Shown: positions 22,799 through 30,416 of the stretch, in pieces
Layout: the number at the start of each line of letters is the position of its first letter
How positions within the stretch are numbered: position 1 is the first letter of the stretch
NCBI GenBank assembly: GCA_020025795.1
Contig: JAHHRK010000004.1
Coordinates: forward strand, 1-32,165
Direction: 5' to 3'
DNA length: 32,165 nt
DNA from: Faecalibacterium sp.
GTDB lineage: Bacteria > Bacillota > Clostridia > Oscillospirales > Ruminococcaceae
Made by a program: the position numbers and the translations under genes
The notes under the pieces: generated by a model
Told to the model about the DNA's origin: nothing
What the model saw: the letters and a program-made list of their open reading frames with translations, nothing else
Database searches by the model: none

Positions 22799-24466
22799 TT
22801 ACGAAGCAGGCGTTTCGGTCACGCGGCGCAGCTGATACGGCGCAAACGCGTTCGGACCACAATTCACGGCCTCTACCGGGCAGCCAAGCTGTTCGCTGGC
22901 ATAGGCTGCGGCGTATTCGATGCCGTGGTAGCCCAGGTAGACGGCAGAATTATCCACAGCGTCTACGATTGGCCGGGTCACACCGTAATGCGCCATGGCT
23001 TCTTTGCAGGTAGGCGCACCGCTGAGCCAGCCGCCGTAATGCACCACGTTGGAATAGAAGTTTTCCGGCCGGGGATGCGCCACATCCAATCCGGAACATA
23101 CCGTGATGGCTTCGGTGGACAGCAGATACAGGTGGTCTTTGTCCTCGTTCATTTCTTCAAAGTAGACTTCTTCCAAGGTCTTGCGCTCTTTGTGGATTTC
23201 GGCCTCGGCACGCAGCGTGCGGAACACGGCCGGATACTGAATCACCATGAATACCAAAAGTGCAGCCAGAAATTCGGTGCACACGGGGGTGCGGTGGTCA
23301 GCAAGTCCCAAACAGCAAATGCTGTACAAAATCAGTGCCAGCAAAAGCGGTGCTTCTACATAACTGGGGAAGCGGTTCAGGTATTTCAGGTAGAACAGCA
23401 TCAGCCCAAACATGGCGATGGTGCCCCACAGCGGCAGCGCTTTTTTATTGAATTTTACGCAGAACAGCGCATACAATGCCAGTGCAGCAACCAGCCAGTG
23501 ATAATAGGTGCCGTACAACAAAGAAACACCGGTCTTGACCGTTTCTTTTACAGCGGATGTCAGCGGGCGGCGCGGAATGGATGCGGCTGCGGCTTCCACT
23601 TTTTCCGGGGTGTAGACAGCAGGATCGTAATAATCCCAGCGCATCATCATCGTGGATTCCAGCGGGCTGAAAATGCCTTCGGCGCAGAATTCGTCGGTGT
23701 CGCCCTCAATATGGTAAACGGCGTAATCGCTGAAAGCGGTGCGGGCCTCGTTGTATTCGGTAAAGTATTTCCAGTCGGGGTTTTGCTGGTAATACCAGCT
23801 GTCAAAACCCTTTGCGCCGAAAACCAGTGCAAACAATACCAGCATGGTGACAACAGATTTCTTTTTGCCTTCCTTGTCCAGACGGAAAAAGCAGCCCAGT
23901 AAAAGTGCAGCGGAAAGTCCGCCCATGGCCAGGAAATTGGGCCATCGCAGCATACTGCCGAGCAGTGCCAGCAGAATACCGCACACGGTGCGTGCACTGG
24001 GCTTGCCCAACGTAACAGCAATCAGAATCAGGCCGGTGCACAGCAAAAAGCCGCTGGTGTGCACATATTGGAAACGCTGCAAAAGGATATACGAAAATGG
24101 CAGTGCAACCAGTGCGGTCAAAATCACGCCTTTTGCAGTTCCCAGCTTTTCCAAAGCAAGGTCGATCAGCAGCACCGCAGCCACAAACATCAGGCCGATC
24201 TGCACCAGAACATACCAGTTCCAGTGCGGTATCAGCAGATACAGCGGACGCAGCAAAAATGCAAACAGAACGTTTACATAAACCATGTGCAGCGAATCAC
24301 CATATGCACCGGCTGCAATGTTGGCCAGGGTGGCATCGTCGTTGGTGTAATATCGAATCCCAAACAGGGCAAGGGTGAAAATAAAGATAAAAGCCGCCAG
24401 ACCAAAGGCCAGCGCATGGCGGTACAGCACTTTACGGTCTTTCTTGTGGGAAGATGTTGTTTGCAT
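22799..24466 (-). CDS. Polytopic membrane protein, possibly a GT-C glycosyltransferase
   Basis: A 555-residue protein with about ten to eleven transmembrane segments and soluble stretches at about 225-315 and at the C-terminus. An acidic NDD (42-44) just after the first membrane helix, in YYTNDDATLANIAAGAYG, sits where GT-C glycosyltransferases place their catalytic acid; no closer family was recognised. Start ATG 24466 has GGAGG six bases upstream; the longer frame to 24643 runs through a terminator. It follows the aldo/keto reductase gene on the same strand, with a terminator touching its ribosome site. Together with that gene it separates spoVAC from spoVAD. A glycan-transfer role is inference. 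Confidence 0.6.
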   Translation of the reverse strand: MQTTSSHKKDRKVLYRHALAFGLAAFIFIFTLALFGIRYYTNDDATLANIAAGAYGDSLHMVYVNVLFAFLLRPLYLLIPHWNWYVLVQIGLMFVAAVLLIDLALEKLGTAKGVILTALVALPFSYILLQRFQYVHTSGFLLCTGLILIAVTLGKPSARTVCGILLALLGSMLRWPNFLAMGGLSAALLLGCFFRLDKEGKKKSVVTMLVLFALVFGAKGFDSWYYQQNPDWKYFTEYNEARTAFSDYAVYHIEGDTDEFCAEGIFSPLESTMMMRWDYYDPAVYTPEKVEAAAASIPRRPLTSAVKETVKTGVSLLYGTYYHWLVAALALYALFCVKFNKKALPLWGTIAMFGLMLFYLKYLNRFPSYVEAPLLLALILYSICCLGLADHRTPVCTEFLAALLVFMVIQYPAVFRTLRAEAEIHKERKTLEEVYFEEMNEDKDHLYLLSTEAITVCSGLDVAHPRPENFYSNVVHYGGWLSGAPTCKEAMAHYGVTRPIVDAVDNSAVYLGYHGIEYAAAYASEQLGCPVEAVNCGPNAFAPYQLRRVTETPAS

Positions 24467-24478
24467 AAGGTCCTCCGG

Positions 24479-24516
24479 ACAAAAAATCTTCCACGAACCA
24501 GGTCCGTGGAAGATTT
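24479..24516 (-). terminator. Terminator abutting the membrane-protein ribosome site
   Basis: On the minus strand AAATCTTCCACG (24516-24505) pairs with CGTGGAAGATTT (24495-24484) around a 9-base loop, and T's lead directly into GTCCGGAGGACC, the ribosome site of the next gene. It follows the aldo/keto reductase stop by about 10 bases. Confidence 0.85.
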
Positions 24517-24527
24517 GAATTTTAACG

Positions 24528-25526
24528 TCAGTGGGGCAAATCCAGGATTGCGTCGATGGAAGCCAGCTCGGCATCGGTAAAGTGATGGTCCTGGCAGGCT
24601 GCGGCAGCATTCTCACGAATCTGCTGGGGCGTGCTGGCACCAACCAGAACGGTGGTTACCACCTGGTTGCGCAGCACCCAGGACAAAGCCATCTGTGCCA
24701 AAGTCTGGCCGCGCTCGGCAGCCAGTGCATTCAGGCAGGATATCTGTGCCAGGCGCTTGTCGGTCAGGGTACGGGCAAAGTCCTTGTTACGTGCTGCATA
24801 GCTGCCTTCCGGAATGCCGTTGAAGTAGCGGTCGGTCAAAAAGCCGCGTGCCAGCGGGCTGAAGGCGACCAGGCCCTTGTCCTTTTTCAGCACGGCGCTT
24901 TCCAGACCATTGGTTTCGATGGTGCGGTCCAGCATGTTATAACGGTTCTGGCACACCACAAAGGGGCAGTGACGCTTTTCCAGCATCTGGGCAGCGCGTT
25001 CCATGTTGGGGCCGTCGTACTTGGACAGGCCGATATACAGCGCCTTGCCCTGCTTGACGATGTCGCACAGGGTGTTGATGGTTTCTTCCAGCGGGGTGTT
25101 GGGGTCCATGCGGTGATGATAGAAAATATCCACATAGTCCACGCCCAGGCGCTCCAGGCTCTGGTCCAGGCTGGCAATCAGATGCTTGCGGCTGCCCCAG
25201 TTGCCGTAGGGACCGGGCCACATGGGGTGACCTGCCTTGGTAGAAATAATCAGCTCGTCACGATACGGCTTCAGATCGGTACGCAGCAGCTCGCCCAAAT
25301 TGCGCTCAGCAGCACCGGGTTCCGGGCCATAGTTGTTGGCCAGGTCGAAATAGGTGATGCCGCAGTCCAGCGCGGTAAAGCACAGCTCCTTGATGGTAGC
25401 AGGGTCTGTGTTGGTGCCGAAATTCTGCCAGAAACCCATGGAGACACGGGGCAGCAGCAGGCCGCTCTGGCCGCAGCGCGTGTATTCCATATCGTTATAG
25501 CGATCGGGATTGGGTATATAAGCCAT
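24528..25526 (-). CDS. yghZ: Aldo/keto reductase, YghZ-like
   Basis: A 332-residue NADPH-dependent reductase closely resembling E. coli YghZ (L-glyceraldehyde 3-phosphate reductase): NPDRYNDMEYTRCGQSGLLLP at the N-terminus, FDLANNYGPEPGAAE, ELIISTKAGHPMWPGPYG and DYVDIFYHHRMD. The catalytic tetrad is Asp61, Tyr66, Lys97 and His138. VLVGASTPQQIREN near the C-terminus binds the cofactor phosphate. Likely role is aldehyde or methylglyoxal detoxification, though substrate cannot be read from sequence. AAAGGAGTG precedes the ATG. It lies on the strand opposite to the spoVA genes, between spoVAC and spoVAD. Confidence 0.9.
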   Translation of the reverse strand: MAYIPNPDRYNDMEYTRCGQSGLLLPRVSMGFWQNFGTNTDPATIKELCFTALDCGITYFDLANNYGPEPGAAERNLGELLRTDLKPYRDELIISTKAGHPMWPGPYGNWGSRKHLIASLDQSLERLGVDYVDIFYHHRMDPNTPLEETINTLCDIVKQGKALYIGLSKYDGPNMERAAQMLEKRHCPFVVCQNRYNMLDRTIETNGLESAVLKKDKGLVAFSPLARGFLTDRYFNGIPEGSYAARNKDFARTLTDKRLAQISCLNALAAERGQTLAQMALSWVLRNQVVTTVLVGASTPQQIRENAAAACQDHHFTDAELASIDAILDLPH

Positions 25527-25578
25527 GAAGAATCACTCCTTTGTATCAAAAAATAGAGACACGAAATATAGTAAAGTC

Positions 25579-25607
25579 ATTATAGCACAGATGTAAAATA
25601 AAAAGAA
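25579..25607 (-). promoter_or_regulatory. Promoter of the aldo/keto reductase gene
   Basis: On the minus strand a perfect TATAAT (25584-25579) with an extended TG; the -35 (TTCTTT, 25607-25602) at 17-bp spacing is weak. Confidence 0.55.
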
Positions 25608-25697
25608 CGTGAAAAAGTGCAGAAATTGTAAAGTGATTCGCTGCGCATATCTGGCATGCCTGTGGGAAAACTTTCCCTGAGAGGAAGGTGAGATTTC

Positions 25698-26705
25698 TTG
25701 TCGATACGAACAGGAAGCGCATTGCAGCTGCCGCATCCGCCGGTGATTGCGGCGTGGGCATCTGCGGGCGGAAAACGGGAAAGCGCAGGTCCGCTGGCGG
25801 AAGGGCTGGACCTTTTATATGAGGATAACCGGCTGGGCCAGAAAAGCTGGGAAAAGGCGGAAGAACGTCTGCTGGAAGAAACGGCGCGTGCCTGCATGAA
25901 AAAGGCAAGCCTGAATCCGGACCAGATTCAGCTGGCACTGGCAGGAGACTTGCAGGCCCAGTGTACCGCCAGCGGCTATGCCATGCGGCAGCTGGAAGTG
26001 CCATTTGCCGGTTTGTATGGTGCGTGCAGCACCATGGCAGAAAGCCTGGCGATGGCGGCGTGTCTGTCCAGCAGCGGTGTAGGAGATAACATTCTTGCCA
26101 TGACGACAAGCCACTTCTGTGCGGCAGAACGGCAGTTCCGTATGCCGTTGAATTATGGCGGAATGCGTACGCCTACCTCGCAGTGGACGGCTACGGCGGC
26201 GGGCTGTGTGCTGCTGCACCCGGCAGGGCAGGGTGTTCAGGTGCCGTCTGTGGCATTTGGTCGAGTACAGGATTTGCAAATTAAAGATATTACCAATATG
26301 GGCGCAGCCATGGCCCCGGCAGCGGCGGATACGCTTTTGCGCTATTTTCAGGATACCGGCAAAACCCCGGCGGATTACGATGTGGTTTTCACCGGCGATC
26401 TGGGCAAGGTGGGCAGCGAGCTGTTACACGAGCTGATGCAGCAGGAAGGCGTAGACCTTACCAACCATCAGGACTGCGGCTGCCTGCTGTATGGTGACGA
26501 CCCTACGGTAGGTGCAGGCGGCAGTGGCTGTGGATGTAGTGCGGCGGTACTGTGCAGCCATATTTTGCCGGCGCTGACGCGCGGCGAATATCATAAGGTG
26601 CTGTTTGTGGCAACCGGTGCGCTGATGAGCCAGCCGATTTTCTTGCAGAGAGAATCTATCCCCGGTATTGCCCATCTGGTGGAGCTGGCTGCACCGGCCA
26701 AATAA
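25698..26705 (+). CDS. spoVAD: Stage V sporulation protein AD (SpoVAD)
   Basis: A 335-residue protein with a thiolase/ketosynthase fold lacking thiolase activity, known in Bacillus to bind dipicolinic acid. Recognisable stretches are PVIAAWASAGGKRESAGPLAEGLDLLYED, the GLYGACSTMAESLAMAA core, FRMPLNYGGMRTPTSQWTATAAG, and DCGCLLYGDD with GAGGSGCGCSA. The start is a TTG at 25698 supported by AGGAAGGTGA at 25682-25691. It is followed after 47 bases by spoVAE on the same strand. Full length for the family (about 338 in Bacillus). It is separated from spoVAC by about 3 kb carrying two divergent genes, which is unusual. Confidence 0.95.
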   Translation: MSIRTGSALQLPHPPVIAAWASAGGKRESAGPLAEGLDLLYEDNRLGQKSWEKAEERLLEETARACMKKASLNPDQIQLALAGDLQAQCTASGYAMRQLEVPFAGLYGACSTMAESLAMAACLSSSGVGDNILAMTTSHFCAAERQFRMPLNYGGMRTPTSQWTATAAGCVLLHPAGQGVQVPSVAFGRVQDLQIKDITNMGAAMAPAAADTLLRYFQDTGKTPADYDVVFTGDLGKVGSELLHELMQQEGVDLTNHQDCGCLLYGDDPTVGAGGSGCGCSAAVLCSHILPALTRGEYHKVLFVATGALMSQPIFLQRESIPGIAHLVELAAPAK

Positions 26706-26752
26706 ACCTGCCCGCGCTTTTGTGCACAACAGGAGAAAGGAAGAAAAACAAA

Positions 26753-27109
26753 ATGCAGTTTGTATGGGCATTTTTGATTGGCGGCGCAATTTGCGCCGTG
26801 GGCCAGATCTTCATCGACCTGACCAATTTGACCCCTGCGCGTATTCTGGCAGGCTATGTGGTTACAGGCGTAGTGCTTTCCGCCCTGGGCCTGTATCAGC
26901 CGCTGGTGGACTTGGCAGGTGCAGGTGCTTCGGTGCCGCTGCTGGGATTCGGACACCTGCTTGCAAAGGGCGTAGCCGAAGCAGTAGCGGAGAAAGGGCT
27001 GATTGGCTGCCTGACCGGTGGTTTGAGTGCAGCGGCAGGCGGCATTACAGCAAGCCTTGTGTGCGGCGTAGCGGCGGCGCTGATTTTCCGCAGCAAGGAC
27101 CCCAACTAA
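26753..27109 (+). CDS. spoVAE: Stage V sporulation protein AE (SpoVAEb)
   Basis: A 118-residue hydrophobic protein with three to four membrane segments. The start (MQFVWAFLIGGAICAVGQIFID), ARILAGYVVTGVVLSALGLY, and GAGASVPLLGFGHLLAKGV match SpoVAE-b, part of the dipicolinate channel with SpoVAC and SpoVAD. AGGAGAAAGGAAG (26731-26743) precedes ATG 26753. It ends the spoVA group; a bidirectional terminator follows. Confidence 0.92.
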   Translation: MQFVWAFLIGGAICAVGQIFIDLTNLTPARILAGYVVTGVVLSALGLYQPLVDLAGAGASVPLLGFGHLLAKGVAEAVAEKGLIGCLTGGLSAAAGGITASLVCGVAAALIFRSKDPN

Positions 27110-27132
27110 CCACAATCGAATAATACAAAAAC

Positions 27133-27169
27133 AAAAGCCACCTATCCTTGCGGATAAGTGGCTTTGTTT
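27133..27169. terminator. Bidirectional terminator between spoVAE and rpsT
   Basis: AAAGCCAC and TATCC pair with GGATA and GTGGCTTT (27134-27147 with 27152-27165) around TTGC; A's before, T's after. It serves convergent spoVAE and rpsT. Confidence 0.88.
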
Positions 27170-27194
27170 AAGTCTATCAATCTGTAGGGAAAAA

Positions 27195-27455
27195 TCAAGC
27201 GTTCTTGTTTGCACGCTTAGCCATACGGCTGATCTTGCGAGAAGCGGTGCTCTTCTTGATGATACCCTTGGCGCGAGCCTTGTCGATCGCGGAAACAGCG
27301 GCCAGGACAACAGCGTCCTTGTCAGCGGCTTTAGCATCGATGGCAGCGTCTGCCTCCTTGATGACTGTCTTCAGGTTGGTCTTAACGGACTTGTTGCGAG
27401 CCTGCTGCTTAGCGGACAGGACAACACGATCCATCTGGGATTTAATATTAGGCAT
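27195..27455 (-). CDS. rpsT: 30S ribosomal protein S20
   Basis: An 86-residue basic, helical ribosomal protein: MPNIKSQMDRVVLSAKQQARNKSVKT, then GIIKKSTASRKISRMAKRANK at the C-terminus, the S20 hallmark that binds 16S rRNA. ATG at 27455 is chosen over a GTG-like extension because AAGGAGGTGG lies at the right distance. It is divergent from spoIIP. In many Firmicutes, gpr (spore protease) sits between rpsT and spoIIP; it is absent here. Confidence 0.96.
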   Translation of the reverse strand: MPNIKSQMDRVVLSAKQQARNKSVKTNLKTVIKEADAAIDAKAADKDAVVLAAVSAIDKARAKGIIKKSTASRKISRMAKRANKNA

Positions 27456-27493
27456 TCGTTCCACCTCCTTAGCTACCCATAACAGTGCATCTT

Positions 27494-27523
27494 ATGATAG
27501 CACAAGTCAGGACGATAACGCAA
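27494..27523 (-). promoter_or_regulatory. rpsT promoter
   Basis: On the minus strand TTGCGT (27523-27518), 18 bp and TATCAT (27499-27494). The leader to the rpsT start is about 30 nt. Confidence 0.6.
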
Positions 27524-27635
27524 TAGTTTTTTGCTTTTTTTTACGAAAAATAAGAAATTTTTTTGCCAGGCATAGTCTTTTGCGCCTCGGCATACCTATA
27601 CGGCAGGACATTTCGTGGAAAAGGGGCGTGCAGGA

Positions 27636-28757
27636 ATGCGAAAAACGAATCGCAATTGGTTATATTTGCCGCTGGTGGGGGCGGCGTTGTCGATTTCTCT
27701 GGCAGCAAAGGCACCACAGCTGCCAGTATGGACGCTGCGGGCAGGCAGCGCTTTGGCAGGTCCGGTACCGGCGATGCGGGCGGCGGTGAGCGAACATACA
27801 GCACCCAAACCGGAAAACAGTCCGGTTCCGCCTGCACAGCCGCCAGAGCAGACACCAATACAAACGCCGGAGCAGGCTATGCCAACCGAGATGCCGGCCA
27901 ATACGGCACCCCAGCCGAACGACTGGGTGGATTTGCCGGAAGGAGATCCGCCTGCCGGGGCAGGCAATGTGGTGGAAAAGCATTACAGTCAGTCCGCAGG
28001 CGGCGTATTTGTGCCATGCGGACCGGCTACCATTCGGAACAACACCAAAACCACCAGCCAGCAGGATATTGCGGCGGCAACGCAGGCTGGGCTGCCTTTT
28101 TCGGTGGAGAAAAACAGCGCAGAGCCGCAGGTCTTGATTTTGCATACCCATGCCACCGAATGCTACCGCACCCATAATGGATTGTGGTATGCACCCGGTG
28201 ACACGGCTCGCAGCACAGATAACAGCATCAGTGTATGTGCCGTGGGCCAGGTGATGACCGACGTATTGAACGGAGCGGGCATTAACACCATACATGATAC
28301 CACGTTGAATGACTATCCCAGCTACAATGCCAGTTACGACAACAGCCGCGCCGTGGCACAAGGCTGGCTGGAAAAGTACCCCAGCATCAAAGTGATTTTG
28401 GATGTCCACCGGGATGCCATCGAATCAGAAGGCACGCGCATTGCGCCGGTAGCAGAGATCGATGGGCGAAAGTCTGCCCAGGTAATGATTATTTCCGGCG
28501 CGAATAACGGCACTACCATCAAGCTGCCCAACTGTATGCAGAATCTGGCCTTTGCTTCGGCTTGGCAGGCAGCAATGGAAACGGATTATCCCGGTCTGAC
28601 GCGGCCTGTGCTGTACAGCCACCGCTTTTACAATCAGGACCTTTCCACAGGGGCGCTGCTGCTGGAGGTGGGCGGCCATGGCACCAATCTGAACGAAGCG
28701 CTGTACGCCGGGCGGCTTGCGGCGCAGTCTCTGGCACGGGTATTGGCACAGAGCTGA
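27636..28757 (+). CDS. spoIIP: Stage II sporulation protein P (SpoIIP)
   Basis: A 373-residue membrane-anchored peptidoglycan hydrolase (amidase/endopeptidase) used with SpoIID and SpoIIM in forespore engulfment. An N-terminal hydrophobic segment (about 8-24) is followed by a Pro/Gln/Thr-rich linker (about 52-108) and the SpoIIP domain: LILHTHATECYR (His170, His172, Glu175), DVHRDAI (His258) and FYNQDLSTGALLLEVG (Glu344), which supply the metal ligands and catalytic acid. ATG 27636 has AAAGGGG ten bases upstream; GTG 27615 is an alternative. All catalytic residues are present, so the gene looks functional. It is divergent from rpsT, without gpr between. Confidence 0.93.
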   Translation: MRKTNRNWLYLPLVGAALSISLAAKAPQLPVWTLRAGSALAGPVPAMRAAVSEHTAPKPENSPVPPAQPPEQTPIQTPEQAMPTEMPANTAPQPNDWVDLPEGDPPAGAGNVVEKHYSQSAGGVFVPCGPATIRNNTKTTSQQDIAAATQAGLPFSVEKNSAEPQVLILHTHATECYRTHNGLWYAPGDTARSTDNSISVCAVGQVMTDVLNGAGINTIHDTTLNDYPSYNASYDNSRAVAQGWLEKYPSIKVILDVHRDAIESEGTRIAPVAEIDGRKSAQVMIISGANNGTTIKLPNCMQNLAFASAWQAAMETDYPGLTRPVLYSHRFYNQDLSTGALLLEVGGHGTNLNEALYAGRLAAQSLARVLAQS

Positions 28758-28803
28758 CCGGGAAAAAGAACAGATAAATCGCCTGTTTATGGTGGGGCAG
28801 CCC

Positions 28804-28832
28804 TTTACAAGGCCGAGAAATTCCTTTATAAT
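28804..28832 (+). promoter_or_regulatory. asnS promoter
   Basis: TTTACA (28804-28809), 17 bp and TATAAT (28827-28832). The leader is about 50 nt, with a small CGGCGA/TCGCCG hairpin near its 5' end (28848-28860). It is too short for a T-box. Confidence 0.75.
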
Positions 28833-28890
28833 AATTAAATGTATATGCGGCGAATCGCCGAAAATTTTAGAAAAAAGAGTGGGAAGAATC

Positions 28891-30279
28891 ATGGAACGAA
28901 TTGAAATTGCATCCCTGTATAAGTCTACTCCTGCCGACGGCAGCACCATCACGGTTTGCGGCTGGGCAAAGAATATCCGGGATTCCAAGAATATCGGCTT
29001 TGTAGCACTGTCGGACGGCGGCTGCTTCAAGACCCTGCAGATCGTGTTACAGGCAGATAAGGTTGCGAATTATGATGAAGTCATCCACTCTGGCCTGTAC
29101 ACCAGCATGCAGATCACCGGCAAGCTGGTTCTGACTCCGGAAGCACGCCAGCCCTTTGAGCTGAACGCTGACACCGTCGAGATCCTGGGCACCTGCCCCA
29201 CCGACGAGTACCCCCTGCAGAAAAAGCGTATGAGCATGGAGTACCTGCGTACCCTGCCCACCCTGCGCCCCCGTACCAACACCTTTGGTGCAGCATTCCG
29301 CGTGCGCAGCGTGGCTGCTTTTGCAATCCACCGCTTCTTCCAGGAGAACGGCTTTGTATACGCACACACCCCGCTGTTTACCGCATCCGACTGTGAGGGT
29401 GCAGGCGAAATGTTCCAGGTAACTACCCTGGACCTGAACAACGTGCCCAAGACCGAGGAAGGCACCGTGGATTACAGCCAGGACTTCTTTGAGAAGCCTG
29501 TCAGCCTGACCGTTTCCGGCCAGCTGGAAGCAGAAGCCATGGCTATGGCATTTGGCAAGGTCTACACCTTTGGACCTACCTTCCGTGCAGAAAAGTCCTT
29601 CACCACCCGCCATGCAGCAGAGTTCTGGATGATCGAGCCGGAAATGGCTTTCTGCGATCTGGCTGGTTACATGGATAACGCCGAGGCTCTGATCAAGTAC
29701 GTTATCCGCTACGTGTTGGACAACTGCCCTGATGAGATGAACTTCTTCAACTCCTTCGTGGACAAGGGCCTGATCGAGCGCCTGGAGCTGGTTGCAAACA
29801 GCGACTTTGCTCGTGTGACCTACACCGAGGCAATCGAAATCCTGGAAAAGAACAACAAGAAGTTCCAGTTCCCTGTCGAGTGGGGCGTAGATATCCAGAC
29901 CGAGCACGAGCGCTACCTGACCGAGGTTGTGTACAAGAAGCCTGTGTTCGTTACCGATTACCCCAAGGAAATCAAGAGCTTCTACATGAAGCAGAACGCC
30001 GACGGCAAGACCGTTGCCGCAGCAGATATGCTGGTGCCCGGCATTGGCGAGCTGATTGGCGGCAGCCAGCGTGAAGAAAACTACGACAAGCTGGTGGCTC
30101 GCATGAACGAGCTGGGCCTGAAGACCGAGGATTACGGCTGGTATCTGGACCTGCGCAAGTTTGGCGGCGTAGAGCACGCTGGTTACGGCGTGGGCTTCGA
30201 GCGCCTGGTCATGTACTTGACCGGCATCCAGAACATCCGCGATGTTCTGCCGTTCCCCCGTACGGCTTACGGCTTCTAA
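28891..30279 (+). CDS. asnS: Asparaginyl-tRNA synthetase
   Basis: A 462-residue class IIb aminoacyl-tRNA synthetase charging tRNA-Asn. The OB-fold anticodon-binding domain spans about 1-100 (VCGWAKNIRDSKNIGFVALSDG). The catalytic core holds motif 2 (FGPTFRAEKSFTTRHAAEFWMIEPEM) and motif 3 (GYGVGFERLVMYLTG) near the C-terminus. The ATG at 28891 has GGGAAG at 28881-28886. It has its own strong promoter and no T-box leader, unlike many Firmicute synthetase genes. Highly biased codon use suits a housekeeping gene. Confidence 0.96.
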   Translation: MERIEIASLYKSTPADGSTITVCGWAKNIRDSKNIGFVALSDGGCFKTLQIVLQADKVANYDEVIHSGLYTSMQITGKLVLTPEARQPFELNADTVEILGTCPTDEYPLQKKRMSMEYLRTLPTLRPRTNTFGAAFRVRSVAAFAIHRFFQENGFVYAHTPLFTASDCEGAGEMFQVTTLDLNNVPKTEEGTVDYSQDFFEKPVSLTVSGQLEAEAMAMAFGKVYTFGPTFRAEKSFTTRHAAEFWMIEPEMAFCDLAGYMDNAEALIKYVIRYVLDNCPDEMNFFNSFVDKGLIERLELVANSDFARVTYTEAIEILEKNNKKFQFPVEWGVDIQTEHERYLTEVVYKKPVFVTDYPKEIKSFYMKQNADGKTVAAADMLVPGIGELIGGSQREENYDKLVARMNELGLKTEDYGWYLDLRKFGGVEHAGYGVGFERLVMYLTGIQNIRDVLPFPRTAYGF

Positions 30280-30298
30280 TCAACAAAATTGAATCAGG

Positions 30299-30348
30299 GA
30301 GGGCGAACAATGACTTTACCAAAAAGACATATGTGCGCCCTCTTTTTT
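30299..30348 (+). terminator. Intrinsic terminator of asnS (long loop)
   Basis: GAGGGCG (30299-30305) pairs with CGCCCTC (30336-30342), extended by ACA/TGT, leaving a loop of about 22 bases; six T's follow. Confidence 0.75.
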
Positions 30349-30416
30349 CGTTGCTTCTGGTTTTGGCGCATGGTGTGAATTTTGCGGAAATTTACAGCTG
30401 GTAAGGAGGAGATCGC

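Noticed and set aside
28839..28890. T-box riboswitch before asnS
   Set aside because: The leader is only about 50 nt and has no T-box sequence or terminator.
30310..30378. A 22-codon ORF with AGGGAGGG upstream, between asnS and the last gene
   Set aside because: Its ribosome site and first codons lie within the asnS terminator hairpin, so translation is unlikely; the Trp/Phe-rich end looks accidental.
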